The notes under the pieces are model-generated. The model had not been told where the DNA came from, did no database searches, and saw nothing but the letters and a program-made list of their open reading frames with translations. A stretch of DNA of 43,946 nt from contig JAVJSD010000002.1 in the NCBI GenBank assembly GCA_040219575.1, positions 1 through 43,946 of the forward strand, written 5' to 3'. The translations under genes were made by a program, and so were the position numbers. The stretch comes from JAVJSD01 sp040219575 (GTDB taxonomy: Bacteria > Planctomycetota > Planctomycetia > Pirellulales > Pirellulaceae). Positions 24,301 through 32,914 of this stretch are shown here, in pieces (position 1 is the first letter of the stretch; every line of letters begins with the position of its first letter).

Positions 24301-27065
24301 TCGAACCCAAGTCGGAGAAAGAGCCCACGCAGCTGGGTGAGCACTCGTGGGCGGTTGCGCTCACCTATTCGCCCGACGGAGAGTCTCTCCTGCTATGGGG
24401 CGACGCCAAGGCCGCACTCGTCTCCGCAGAAGACGGCAGTGTGCAAAAAGAGTTTCTCACGCCCGACGAGTTGGTCGTTTCCGCCACGCTCGATCCAAAA
24501 TCCCTGAGATTGCTGACCTGGAGTCTTCCGGGAGCCACCGTGGAGGCGTTTCGTCAAGTGCCGCGGGAACGGCAGATGCAATTCTTGTTTACGACGGCGT
24601 CCGACGTGCGGGGAACGTGGCGGCTGTGGGATGCGACGACCGGCGAAGTCATCGCCCAGCTTCAAGACGTTTTATTGGGACCGGCCAAGTTTTCGCCCAA
24701 CGGCGAATACGTATTCGCGCCCTGTGCAGCTAGTTTCGTCCGCTTCTGGGACGCCGAAACGGGGGCGATCAAGGCCGAGTTCAACCATCCCTACGTATCG
24801 ATGGCGTCGATCAACCCGGACAATACGAGGCTCGTCACCGCCGGCGGCAACGGCGGCATTCAACTCATCGACACGTCCACGTCCAACGGACAGGTTCTGC
24901 TCGCGGACGACTTTGGCGCTCCACCGGTTGCGGTGGACTTCAGCCCCGACGGCGGGGAGTTCGTCGTCGCCGGGGGAACTGCCGTGCAGGTCTATCAAGC
25001 CGAGTCCGGCAAACGGCTGTCGCCCCCGCTGCAACACCCATCCGCTGTCACGATCGTCAAGTTCCTGCAGGACGGTCGGCGCGTGATGACGACGTCTCCC
25101 AATGAGCACGGCGTGGGCGTTATCCGTCTATGGGATGTGGCTGATGATGACGACTGGTCGTCGACCGAATTGGCCGACGCGGCGGAGTTGATCGGGGGGG
25201 CCGTCGAGCAACAGGGGAACCTGGTCACCCTGACTCGCGAGGCCGCGGAAAGCACGTGGCGGATGCTGCAGCAAAAACGCCCCGAGATGTCGTCGCCTGC
25301 ACCCTCGCAAAACATCGCGTATCACTACCAACAGTCCGTGAACCGCAGTCAGAACAAGGACTGGCATCGAGCCGTGCAGCATCTCACGCATCTGCTGCAA
25401 CCCTCGCTCACCCTACCCAAGGAACTCCGGGGCGCTTATCTGCGATCACGAGCGGAGTACTACATCCAGCAGCAGCGGCTGACGAAAGCCGATGACGACC
25501 TGGACGCCGCCTTGGAGCTTGTGCCCAGCGATCCATTCGCCTGGGCGCTCGTCGCCCACTTGCGCGTGCTTCAGCGGCGTTGGAAGGACGCGATCGACGC
25601 TTCCACCGCAGCCATCGACCGGCAGTGGTCCGACGCGGCGGCGCAGCGATACGGGGGAGCATCGAAGTGGCGGGCCTGGGCTTGGGAGCTCCGCGCCCGG
25701 GCCTACGCCGAACTTGAGCAATGGGCCGATGCCGAAAGCGACCTTCGCACGGCGGCAGCGCAGTTTTCGCTCCCGGACCTGGCGCTGATGCCCAACGAGT
25801 CCGTGACGGCGGAGCTGAAGCTCACTCGCGAATTGGCCCTCTGTCTGGCGCGACAGGACAAAGCCGAAGAGCTGCAGGAGCTGCAGGGGACGTGTATCGA
25901 TCGATTCGCTGGTACGACCAATCCTGACGCCGCCAGCACTGTATTGCGGATCGTGACGCTGCGCGACCTCGCCTGGGTTTCGCATGATCGGCTGGCGGCG
26001 CTGTACACCCTGCAGCAACAGTGCGAGAACGTAAGCCGGCTCTACACACTGGGGCAAGTCCACTTCGCAATCCTGGCATTTCGCACACGTGCGCCCGGAA
26101 ACTCGACGGTCGGACGCAACCTGCAGTCGGTCATCGACGCGGAGAACTGGTCCGACACGCCTCGCGAATGGCTGATGCTGGCGATGCACCGCCACTACCG
26201 CGCGGAAGCGACGGAGGCTCAAGAACTGCTGGCGAAGTCTGAGAAGTGGATCACCGAAGCGAAAAAGCTACGCGAATCCGGGGCGGAAGACGCTGAGCAC
26301 TGGTCGGACCTGCTCGAGTATCAGTTGCTCCTGGAAGAGGCCGCCGCCTACGTCGGCGAGCATCCGTCGATCGTAAAACTCGAGAAGCGGATTCAAGGCT
26401 TGGAGAAGGCCGTACAGGACAATCCGGACGACCGCGCGAAACAACGAGACCTGGCGCTCGCCCGCGCCGAATTGGGCGTGCTCGACGCGGATCAGGCCGA
26501 CTGGCGGCGTGAAGCCGAGGCGTTCAGCACGTTGATCGAAGGCGAACGGGCCGATGTCGAACTCTGGTACTATCTGGCGCTCAGCCAGCTCGCCGACGGG
26601 GACCACGATACTTACGAGAAGACTTGCCGCGATATGGTGCAGCATTTTCTTACTGACGCGGATAAGGCAAGCAAGACGGTCATCGCGAAGACCACGCTGT
26701 CGACCATCTCACTGGCGCCCAACAGCGCCAGTCGGGCATTTGGTGACCTGCCGGAGGCGAACCAGGCCGAACTTAGGGACAGAGCGGCGCTGCAATTCGT
26801 ATTTGCGATCTTTCGTGGCGCCATGAAGGCACAGAGCACGTCCAGTATGGCCAAGCACCAACAGCAGTTGGAGGCGATCGCTCGAAGTCCTTTCGAATTG
26901 CTGTTTGTCGCGATCGTCGCTGCGCGTCTGGGCGACCTCGAATCGGACGAACTTGCTGAAAAGGCCCAAACAGCCGCAAAGGCGGCGCTGCAGTCACCGG
27001 TTGAGAAGTGGTATCGGAAGCTGGAGATTCAATTGTTGCACCAGGAACTAGAGGAGTTACGCTAA
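21345..27065 (+). CDS. Giant Ser/Thr protein kinase with WD40 and TPR regions
   Basis: The 1906-residue product has four parts. Residues 15-95 are the acidic helical segment usual in planctomycete kinases. The kinase domain (about 131-450) has the glycine loop GQGGMGKV (139-146), Lys161 (VVVKTI), HRDVKPSN (280-287), DFG (301-303) and a MSPEQ block; all catalytic residues are present. One membrane helix (about 464-490, FVAVVSLLLVVLASVLAVSN) is followed by a coiled coil to about 560. The rest is probably extracytoplasmic: WD40-like propeller repeats (about 600-1290, for example LTAAGSRVRIWSRETGK) and TPR-like helices (about 1320-1906). It overlaps the sigma factor gene by 53 bp and probably senses a signal and phosphorylates that factor. 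No frameshift is seen. Confidence 0.9.
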   Translation: MSSSDDSSTGRRGAQELRLAPSIEAFEAAWNGDDPPAIEEFLQQASEEDRAALLRALLEIELERRRRRGEEPRAEDYLSRFSAADAPLIHSEFDKTCGWAASDRRPEASGEPDSREDPNHADGEFPLAIPGYRLKQLLGQGGMGKVYLADDLQLGREVVVKTIRPELLTDSRHRQRFIMEAQAAAQVKSDHVVEVFGSGEAIARDADGERGAVPYMVMEYVRGRTLVDLFPREKPEEENAGKASPTPVPILPVLDDKTAAEYVMQAAKGLSDVHERGIIHRDVKPSNIFLDDASNRVLIGDFGLAKLEQQEEDLTETGAMLGTRLYMSPEQFEDSKNVTQRADVYGLGATLYFLLCGQTPFSSPSDLVKPGKVPPSPNQARDAFFSNNKSPHRDGARRKRPPKVSPDLQFICMRCLEKDPAQRYASAAQVAERLQRFLDNKPIPERPVGVHAPLYYTGKWCRRHPLGATFVAVVSLLLVVLASVLAVSNYRITSVNEQLATTNGDLEHANTELEKKTEETLKANQQLETANRDLEAKTREATRRLAEQFERNTEQSWSQSNYQQSAVWSAAALRVEQEDQQHAPLHRRRILNALRQIAKPENVLFHDEPVTFAEFGFRGEQVLTAAGSRVRIWSRETGKLLRELPDQEASVTSARFHPASRALLLTAGDTARFYEADAEQPTAELRRPGEVFGLASFSPSGEKALFVTNDAQGDSKALVWSLSEGTLVDCDPQEFITSIDISPEGGRLVLVVGNDAQLWDAATGEPIMQQAKDGESTPLRFSHPARIAAAAFSHDGARLATAGDDGLVHLWNIANQQQAWPQPFNMGGAVGSVAFSPDDMHVYANSGRNQQLVDAASGAAMPIGHFPAMLIAYRTFIGVRQETPDLEHYLEVAADQSVRIYNAAGFSPDAMHLIATKPITAAWESSGGKYIVAPCPGDRPDEQDFNIWNSETGKRRVIVLAGVAALTFSPDNESSATLQYGQLSVFEPKSEKEPTQLGEHSWAVALTYSPDGESLLLWGDAKAALVSAEDGSVQKEFLTPDELVVSATLDPKSLRLLTWSLPGATVEAFRQVPRERQMQFLFTTASDVRGTWRLWDATTGEVIAQLQDVLLGPAKFSPNGEYVFAPCAASFVRFWDAETGAIKAEFNHPYVSMASINPDNTRLVTAGGNGGIQLIDTSTSNGQVLLADDFGAPPVAVDFSPDGGEFVVAGGTAVQVYQAESGKRLSPPLQHPSAVTIVKFLQDGRRVMTTSPNEHGVGVIRLWDVADDDDWSSTELADAAELIGGAVEQQGNLVTLTREAAESTWRMLQQKRPEMSSPAPSQNIAYHYQQSVNRSQNKDWHRAVQHLTHLLQPSLTLPKELRGAYLRSRAEYYIQQQRLTKADDDLDAALELVPSDPFAWALVAHLRVLQRRWKDAIDASTAAIDRQWSDAAAQRYGGASKWRAWAWELRARAYAELEQWADAESDLRTAAAQFSLPDLALMPNESVTAELKLTRELALCLARQDKAEELQELQGTCIDRFAGTTNPDAASTVLRIVTLRDLAWVSHDRLAALYTLQQQCENVSRLYTLGQVHFAILAFRTRAPGNSTVGRNLQSVIDAENWSDTPREWLMLAMHRHYRAEATEAQELLAKSEKWITEAKKLRESGAEDAEHWSDLLEYQLLLEEAAAYVGEHPSIVKLEKRIQGLEKAVQDNPDDRAKQRDLALARAELGVLDADQADWRREAEAFSTLIEGERADVELWYYLALSQLADGDHDTYEKTCRDMVQHFLTDADKASKTVIAKTTLSTISLAPNSASRAFGDLPEANQAELRDRAALQFVFAIFRGAMKAQSTSSMAKHQQQLEAIARSPFELLFVAIVAARLGDLESDELAEKAQTAAKAALQSPVEKWYRKLEIQLLHQELEELR

Positions 27066-27735
27066 CAGGCATATCCCGATAGAGTTGGGGGCATCCGGGA
27101 TTCCGTGGCTAAAGCTGCGTCAAAGGCAACTCGGCAGTGGGTGAGCAAACAGGGTGCGACCGGAGTTGTGGAGGGATCGCTGGAAAGCAGGAGACTGGTC
27201 GCGTAGCGGCTCCACAAGGCTTCCCAATTTCCGCACCGTACGAACGGGGCAGCTGCGTCGGGATCCGGGCCGCTGACTGTCCACCCACTACCTTCCCGGA
27301 ACCGACGGAAATTCCCGAGGCCGTTTATGCACCAGGTCGGCCCCACCCATGAAGTTTTAGGTCAGCCAAAGACTTCAGCGGGATTCGCCCCCGAAGCGGA
27401 TGCGCTGTCCTCCCTCAGACAGGGCGGCGATTGTGGTCGGCAAGTTCGGCGATCACCTGCCCGGCTGTCGGCTGGAAGACAAGACAGTGTCATCTTCGCC
27501 ACCTCGCCGCTGCCGTCGGCTGCACATCGAATTCGAACCCCAGACGCGCCCGAAAGTTCGCCGACGTATTCCGGCGCATGCCGCAACAGCCCCCGATGCG
27601 CGACGATCAGCTACTCCGGCGATTCGCCCGCTACGGCGCACGAAGCGGTAGCTAAAATGAAGATGCTGAGGAGAAGAATTCGCGCAGCACTGTCAACCGT
27701 TCCTGTCACCGCTTCATCTCCAGAACCCGCGACAT
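27066..27735. other. Intergenic stretch with an IS66 remnant
   Basis: No intact gene is seen. An IS66 transposase fragment lies at 27423-27481. Overlapping open frames to 27655 could contain a further degraded coding sequence (residues FADVFRRMPQQPPMRDDQLL in one frame), but I recognise no family. The kinase gene and the minus-strand gene at 27736 converge on this region. Confidence 0.5.
27423..27481 (+). pseudogene. IS66 tnpC fragment
   Basis: These 59 bases match the IS66 tnpC sequence at about 5484-5542 with very few differences (for example GTCGGCAAGTTCGGCGATCA is shared exactly). They encode the conserved VGKFGDHLPG block. Similarity stops abruptly on both sides. It is the trace of another, largely deleted IS66 copy or of a recombination event. 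Confidence 0.8.
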
Positions 27736-29367
27736 TCATTCATCGAATTGCCGCTTTACTTCGCGATACTCGTTGATGCGCCGCTGAAAATCCGTTCCGC
27801 GCGTTTGCAGCCCGACGTCATGGGTATCACGTCCCATAGCGGTAACCATCAGTTGAATGGCGCGCGCCTCCGAGAGTCTATCTTGCTCCATCGCGGAATC
27901 GAACAGGCCCGCGACATAGTTGCCGATCACGATCTTGTCGCCATTCGATTTCGCCTTTGGGGCGAAGTCGCGGGCCAGATCGAGCTTCAGCGCAAAGGGA
28001 TCCGTTTGGAACCGGGCGATTCGCTGGTCCAGCGCCTTTTTGGCGACGGCCCAATCTCCCAAGGCGACGGCCTGATTGTAGGCCTGCGCCAGCATAGCGT
28101 ATTGCGTGATAGGATCCTGTTCCGCCCCCGCAGAAGAAATCAGCGAAGTCGTGTTGCGCTGCCGGGCGCGGAAATCTAGTTGAGGTTGGCTGAATTCTTC
28201 TTGCAGCGAGTCACGTTTCTTCTTCAACAATTGTTTGTCCGCGGCAGAGTCCGGCACCGCGTGCTTCGCGGGCTGCGAACCCTGGGACGCGGGTGATCGC
28301 TGACCTGCCGCCGCGGCGGCGGTGACCGTTGTGGGGCGGTTTGGGCCGGTTGTTGAATTGGTTGCGCCGTCACGCGACGTTGACGATTCGGAAGTCTCAA
28401 GCTGCTTGAGGCCCTCCGCAATGGCCTCCGCCGAGATTTCGGGCTCGTTGGTCGCCTGCACTTCGACGGCAGGCTTCGAGTCACTGGGCCCCGATTCATC
28501 TTTGCCCGGTGCCGTATCGTCCGACTCGCCGGTTGTCGTATCCGATGGAACTGCGGCCGATGGCTCGGCATCCCCATCAGTACGATCCGCAGTTCGCGTC
28601 CCGAAGGATGCCGCCGCCGACTCGGTTGTTGTGGGAGGCGTCGGATTCTCGTTGGCGGCGACGCGGCGCTGATCGTCGTTTTCGACTTGCGGCCGCCCAA
28701 CGCTGAAAAGCGCGAAGGCCGCCAGCAGGCAGACCAACAACAACAAGGTTGCCCCGCCCGCGATCAAGACTGTCGAATTAGCGGACTTCCTTGCGTGAGG
28801 AGCCCTGCGCCTTGGGGTCGATGGCGCATTTGCATGACTCGACTGCGTCGCCCCCATTGCCGGGGAGAGCGGTGGAGCGGGGAGGCCGCCCGCTGGCGTC
28901 GCCGTCGGTCGCTGGGCTGTTACGGGAGCCGCCCCCGTCGCAGCCGGTCGTATCGGCGGCGCCGGCGCTGCGGAAGGAACCACGGCCGGAGCAGGAGGCG
29001 GAACCGGAGAAGCGGCGCCCGCGTCTGGACGCCCGGGAACTGGCGGAGGCGGAACCGACGTGGCCGATTCCACGACACGGCGGCCTACGGCAGCCTCGCC
29101 GCGCAACTGTGCGTCGTACGCGGATTTCCGATCGGCGTTGAGCAAGACGGCCCTCGCCGCGGCGATCTCATTCAACAGACGTTGCGAGTCTTCACGATGT
29201 TGTCCCGTCTGCAGCGTGCGGATGTAGGTCATCTGCCGATCGGCGGCGTGTTCGATAACGTCGTCGTTCGATTCGAACGGCCGAATGCTGAGCAGCCGAT
29301 AGTGGTCCGGCGGCTGCTCCTCCGGGGGAATTCCCAGCCAGGTGTGGTATGAATCGAATGTCATCAT
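27736..29367 (-). CDS. J-domain-like membrane protein of planctomycete type
   Basis: The 543-residue product begins with a small helical domain (about 5-90) resembling a J domain: WLGIPPEEQPPDHYRLLSI, then NEIAAARAVLLNADRKSAYD. The HPD tripeptide needed to stimulate Hsp70 is absent, so it is not a normal co-chaperone. A Pro/Ala-rich linker follows (about 105-195). One membrane helix (198-223, STVLIAGGATLLLLVCLLAA) leads to an acidic Ser/Thr-rich region and a C-terminal helical domain (about 375-543). The N-terminal domain recurs in planctomycete proteins, where it is probably an interaction module facing the cytoplasm. Two adjacent ATG codons (29367, 29364) are possible starts. It converges with the kinase gene; the function is unknown. 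Confidence 0.75.
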   Translation of the reverse strand: MMTFDSYHTWLGIPPEEQPPDHYRLLSIRPFESNDDVIEHAADRQMTYIRTLQTGQHREDSQRLLNEIAAARAVLLNADRKSAYDAQLRGEAAVGRRVVESATSVPPPPVPGRPDAGAASPVPPPAPAVVPSAAPAPPIRPAATGAAPVTAQRPTATPAGGLPAPPLSPAMGATQSSHANAPSTPRRRAPHARKSANSTVLIAGGATLLLLVCLLAAFALFSVGRPQVENDDQRRVAANENPTPPTTTESAAASFGTRTADRTDGDAEPSAAVPSDTTTGESDDTAPGKDESGPSDSKPAVEVQATNEPEISAEAIAEGLKQLETSESSTSRDGATNSTTGPNRPTTVTAAAAAGQRSPASQGSQPAKHAVPDSAADKQLLKKKRDSLQEEFSQPQLDFRARQRNTTSLISSAGAEQDPITQYAMLAQAYNQAVALGDWAVAKKALDQRIARFQTDPFALKLDLARDFAPKAKSNGDKIVIGNYVAGLFDSAMEQDRLSEARAIQLMVTAMGRDTHDVGLQTRGTDFQRRINEYREVKRQFDE

Positions 29368-29652
29368 GACGGCCTTTTGGCCCGAGGTGCGTCAAACGCC
29401 TCCCCCTACGCTACCAAAACGACCGCCCTTTCTCCATAGTCCGGGGGAGGCGAGGCAGTCTCAAGGAGCGGGTTTTGTGCATTAACTGCCGACGGGAAAA
29501 TCGCCCGCCAAAAGCGGGGCGAGTCCGAAGGCCGTAGTCATGCGAATTGCTGCAGTGTCCCTGCGAGCGAAGTGCGCTACTACACCAGTTCACTGCGCCT
29601 GGGGTGTGAAGCAGTTGAAAAGCACGACCAAGTGCACGGGAACACCGTAGTC

Positions 29653-29724
29653 AAGCTGCTCAGCGGCGCTCGGATCGCCTTGTTCAATCTGTGAGAATAT
29701 CTGCATCTGCGTGACTTCGGTCAT
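29653..29724 (-). pseudogene. Remnant of an ECF sigma factor gene (5' end)
   Basis: The codons read MTEVTQMQIFSQIEQGDPSA followed by AEQL. This is the highly conserved start of the large planctomycete ECF sigma-factor group (about MTEVTxILSxIEQGDPxAAEQLLPLVY). Two extra residues appear to be inserted (MQ before IFSQ). After AEQL the sequence diverges completely to an unrelated tail ending at 29590. Only about 24 codons survive, so it cannot be functional. Confidence 0.75.
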
Positions 29725-30118
29725 GCAGTCCAAGATACCGCAGCAAACGGGGCGGTTCCATCGCCCACCGTCGAGCGGTCGAATGTGCACACTCAACCCA
29801 TCGACGCGAGTCTGAAATTCACCGTGCGCCACAAGCGCGGGGACCTCGGCACAATGGCCTGATCGGTCTGGTCACGTCCCCGGGGAGATCCTTCCGGCGC
29901 CAAACGCAAGCTGGCGCGAAAGCGCCACCAATATGGCCACAGCAACGCCGTCCGCCCCTGGGCCCTTCGTGCCCAAGGTCGGCCCCACCGACGCAGGTTG
30001 GAGCACCAGGGAACTCGGTCACGTTGATCGCTCCCCGGGAGTGACGCCGCCGTTGCTTACTCGCATGGATTTCAAGATCGCCACTGTTAACTTGAGTTCC
30101 CGAGGAGGTGTATACGTT

Positions 30119-30183
30119 CAGAAAGCGGCCCAATCGGTCCATTAGGCCCGGTGTGGGCCGATTGGGCCGGTCCTCAACACCAT
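30119..30183. repeat. Long palindromic repeat, copy 4
   Basis: A full copy: the left arm AGCGGCCCAATCGGTCC, a centre of about 14 bases, and the right arm GTGGGCCGATTGGGCCGG followed by TCCTCAACACCAT. Confidence 0.85.
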
Positions 30184-30331
30184 AGCCCCTCAAGACTGGC
30201 GAGTTTTGCGTAGCGCTGACATGCCCAAATCTCTGTTGGAAGACCGAGAGTTTGGTGATCGAAACGGAATCGTTGTTTCTGCCCACTCAATGTTGCACGG
30301 TCGCGTAAGACCATGACCGAGCGGCCCCCGG

Positions 30332-30403
30332 TGGTGCAGAGATTCGGCCCATCAGGCCCAGCGTGGGCCGGTTGGGCCGGTTGGGCCGGTCTTCCATACC
30401 ATA
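30332..30403. repeat. Long palindromic repeat, copy 5
   Basis: A full copy with the outer left arm TGGTGCAGAGATTCGGCCC and the outer right arm GGTCTTCCATACCATAG. The inner arm is expanded by one extra GGTTGGGCC unit. Confidence 0.85.
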
Positions 30404-30501
30404 GCCTCTCGATCCTCACCTACCTGTACGCCGGCTGCAGCACATTCGGCGATATCCGCTCGCCCAATAAATGAGTCAGTAATGCCGCCGGATGGCGGCT
30501 C

Positions 30502-30527
30502 TGGTGCAGAGAACCGGCCCAATCGCC
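30502..30527. repeat. Palindromic repeat, half copy 6
   Basis: Only the left arm is present (TGGTGCAGAGAACCGGCCCA followed by ATCG); the right arm is missing. Confidence 0.7.
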
Positions 30528-31217
30528 ACATTTTCGATCCAATTCGACGTTCGGGCGGCTTCTTCATCGATCTTGCCGACGCCCACTCTTCCTTGCACTG
30601 TTCGCTCGATCGGTTGGAGTGCGCTCAGCCGGCAAAAACACGGTGCAACTCGTGTTTTTTCTGTGCTGCGAACGGACAGAAACGGCATTGAGAGGCGTTC
30701 TTGACCCGAAATTGGGGCGAAGAGCCTCTCTTGAATGCCCATTTTCGGGCTCAAACGTACGTCCAGGGGCCGGCACTTTGCTACGGATCCTTGTTCAGCG
30801 CACGGAATCCCCCCCCCCTCACGGAGAATGGGAAGAGTTCCGTTCTGCTGAGCCATCGTGGACGCAACTACACGGCGACTTTCGACGTTGGGGCATGCAT
30901 ATCGCCGTCGAACGCCCAATTTCGCACGACTAATCGCCCTTTTACACCGCGACTCGACTTTGAGATGGCACTTTGGGTGTCCATGCGTCAGCCGAAAGCC
31001 GGTAGTGGGCACTCCACTGGATCTTTCGTCTCGCCCGCCCTCGACGCCCAACGATGGAAACTCCTTTCTTGCGTCTCAAACCGGACACGATGTCCGGCGA
31101 CCAGTCGTAAACGAATTCAATAAGCGTTTATGCCAAGTCGTAGCTGAACGGCGTTGACTTGCCGCCACTCGTCTCTGTCGCGTGGTAACGCTATTCGCTC
31201 GCCAGACCAAGAGTGCT

Positions 31218-31656
31218 CTAGTCAGAAACCAGCGTGCGTTCAACGAGGACCGGGCAGTGAGCCAGGCGGGTGACGCGTTCCGTGACGGAGCCAATCAACA
31301 GTCGCGACATTCCCCGGTGCCCGTGCGATGGCATCACGATGAGGTCGATTCACCCTCTTCGGCAAACCGCGCAATCTCCGTTCCCGGATCACCTAAGGCC
31401 ACCACCATCTGGATACCGACCTGAATCGCTCTAGCCAGGCGCTGCTCCAAGGCCGCCGTGATGCGTTGCCGCTGAGTCGTTTCCTCCAGCGGATTCCACG
31501 GGAACCCGAGATCCTCTTCACGACCGCCGGCGCCACGTGAAGCACGTAGAGGTTCGACGGCGCGTCGACGAGCGAAATCCCGACATCGACGACGGCCAGG
31601 GATGCCTCGGAGAAGTCGATGGGAACCAGCACCTTGTGCCGTGGATACCAAGACAT
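31218..31656 (-). pseudogene. Universal stress protein (UspA) gene with two frameshifts
   Basis: Read in three successive frames, the strand encodes a normal UspA-family protein. The first frame gives MSWYPRHKVLVPIDFSEASL and VYVLHV-like residues (LYVLHVAPAVV). The second gives REEDLGFPWNPLEETTQRQR up to GDPGTEIARFAEEG. The third gives IDLIVMPSHGHRGMSRLLIG and SVTERVTRLAHCPVLVERTL before a TAG. The breaks are near 31515-31530 and 31345-31355. The ATP-binding motif of the family (G-x2-G-x9-GS) appears as GHRGMSRLLIGS. The start is divergent from the STAS gene, 85 bp away. It is non-functional unless the frameshifts are sequencing errors. Confidence 0.8.
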
Positions 31657-31741
31657 GCGATTCTCCAACCGATCAGGATCGACCGACTCCAAGTGTCCTC
31701 GCGATAAATCGACGGTACCGACTGCCGAGCGAGGATCGGGC

Positions 31742-32089
31742 ATGAACGTCGAATGTGCGAAGGCCGATGGCTACACGCTCGTCACGTGCAAAGGGAGGCT
31801 CACCGAGCTCACCCACACCCCCTTCGAAATCGCGGTCTACCCGCTGTTCGACGAAGAGGGTGTCAAGTTGGTTGTCGATCTCGCCGGCGCCGAGTGGGTC
31901 AACTCGGAAGGCATCGCCGCCCTGGTGCGCCTGTTCAACGAGGCGCGTACCCGCAAATGCCGGGTTGTGTACGCGGCGCCAAATGAGTTTGTGGATCAAG
32001 TGCTTCAGACGATCCGGCTGGATCAATATCTCGACATCGCCCCATCTCATGAGGACGCCGTCGCAATGCTTTTTGGCAGCGAGGGCTGA
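31742..32089 (+). CDS. STAS-domain protein (anti-anti-sigma-like)
   Basis: The 115-residue product matches the STAS fold along its length: an N-terminal strand (YTLVTCKGRLTELT), LVVDLAGAEWVNSEGIAALV (about 43-62), where Ser is the usual phosphorylation site in the family, and the later CRVVYAAPNEFVDQVLQTI and LDIAPSHEDAVAML. Such proteins bind anti-sigma kinases or take part in related partner-switching. No anti-sigma kinase is next to it. ATG 31742 is preferred because upstream residues in the frame come from the divergent UspA gene. A palindromic repeat follows 23 bp after the stop. Confidence 0.8.
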   Translation: MNVECAKADGYTLVTCKGRLTELTHTPFEIAVYPLFDEEGVKLVVDLAGAEWVNSEGIAALVRLFNEARTRKCRVVYAAPNEFVDQVLQTIRLDQYLDIAPSHEDAVAMLFGSEG

Positions 32090-32112
32090 AAACGATCTGG
32101 AGCAGAGGGTCT

Positions 32113-32184
32113 CTGGTGCGGAGAATAGGCCCAACCGGCCCATCTAGCTGTTTGTGGGCCGATTGGGCCGGTTTTCTGATGCCT
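32113..32184. repeat. Long palindromic repeat, copy 7
   Basis: A full copy: the left arm TGGTGCGGAGAATAGGCCCA, a centre TCTAGCTGTTT, and the right arm GTGGGCCGATTGGGCCGG. It lies between the STAS and methyltransferase genes. Confidence 0.85.
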
Positions 32185-32222
32185 TACCCCATGTCGGCCG
32201 GCATTTTTCGAGGACGGAAATC

Positions 32223-32837
32223 TTGGGTTTCTACTCCGAGGTCATCCTCCCCAGATTCTACGACATCCTCATGGACACGCCGTTCCTCTCCAGGCGCCGG
32301 CAGGAGCAGCTTGCCGGTGTTTCTGGCGAGGTCCTGGAGATTGGCGCCGGTACGGGCCTGAACCTGCCGCACTACCCTCAGAGTGTTCGCAGGATTGCGA
32401 CCGTGGATCCGAATCGCGGCATGCATAAGCGGCTGCAGGCGAGGATCGCCGAAACAGGAGTGGAGGTTGATACGTGGGTTGTAAGCGGTGAGCAGCTTCC
32501 GTTCGAAGACGCCTCGTTCGACTTCGTCGTCAGTACACTGACGCTGTGCAGCATTCCGGATGCCAGGCGGGCCGTCGCGGAACTCTTCCGCGTGCTGAAG
32601 CCGGGCGGCCAGTTCGTCTTTCTCGAACACGGCATCAGTCCCGACGACCGCGTTCGCCGCTGGCAGCACCGCCTGAACTGGCTTCAGCGGCGGTTTGCTG
32701 ATGGCTGCCGGCTCGACATCGACGTGCGTCAGCTCGTCCGTTCACAACCGTTTACGATGGTCGAAATCGACAACTTCTACCTGGAGCGTGTTCCCAAGTC
32801 GCACGGCTACATCTACCGCGGCGCTGCGACGAAATAA
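32223..32837 (+). CDS. Class I SAM-dependent methyltransferase
   Basis: The 204-residue product has the Rossmann-type methyltransferase core. Motif I is VLEIGAGTGLNLPHYP (about 38-53), the acidic residue ending strand 2 is in TVDPNRGM, and motif II/III blocks are FDFVVSTLTLCSIPDARRAV and LKPGGQFVFLEHG. It resembles the UbiE/Methyltransf_11 group. The substrate cannot be deduced. The start is uncertain: an open frame begins at GTG 32154 inside the palindromic repeat, so TTG 32223 behind GAGGACGG is preferred. It lies downstream of the STAS gene on the same strand. Confidence 0.8.
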   Translation: MGFYSEVILPRFYDILMDTPFLSRRRQEQLAGVSGEVLEIGAGTGLNLPHYPQSVRRIATVDPNRGMHKRLQARIAETGVEVDTWVVSGEQLPFEDASFDFVVSTLTLCSIPDARRAVAELFRVLKPGGQFVFLEHGISPDDRVRRWQHRLNWLQRRFADGCRLDIDVRQLVRSQPFTMVEIDNFYLERVPKSHGYIYRGAATK

Positions 32838-32914
32838 TGACTCGGCGACTACTTGGATGGAGGAGATCAGGCAGAGGGTCGAGGTCTCAGACGCACTCTT
32901 TAGCAGTGTGCTCC

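Larger units (their letters stand above)
29368..31217. other. Long gene-poor stretch with remnants and palindromic repeats
   Basis: No intact gene is supported here. It holds a sigma-factor remnant (29653-29724) and three palindromic repeats (30119-30527). The open frames at 30476-31157 overlap on all frames, lack ribosome-binding sites and give Arg/Ser/Cys-rich nonsense, so I leave them out. An eight-C homopolymer lies near 30809-30816. The region looks like decayed DNA. Confidence 0.5.

Noticed and set aside
30476..31157. Several overlapping frames in the gene-poor stretch, up to 191 residues
   Set aside because: They conflict with one another, have unnatural composition, no ribosome-binding sites and include palindromic repeats.
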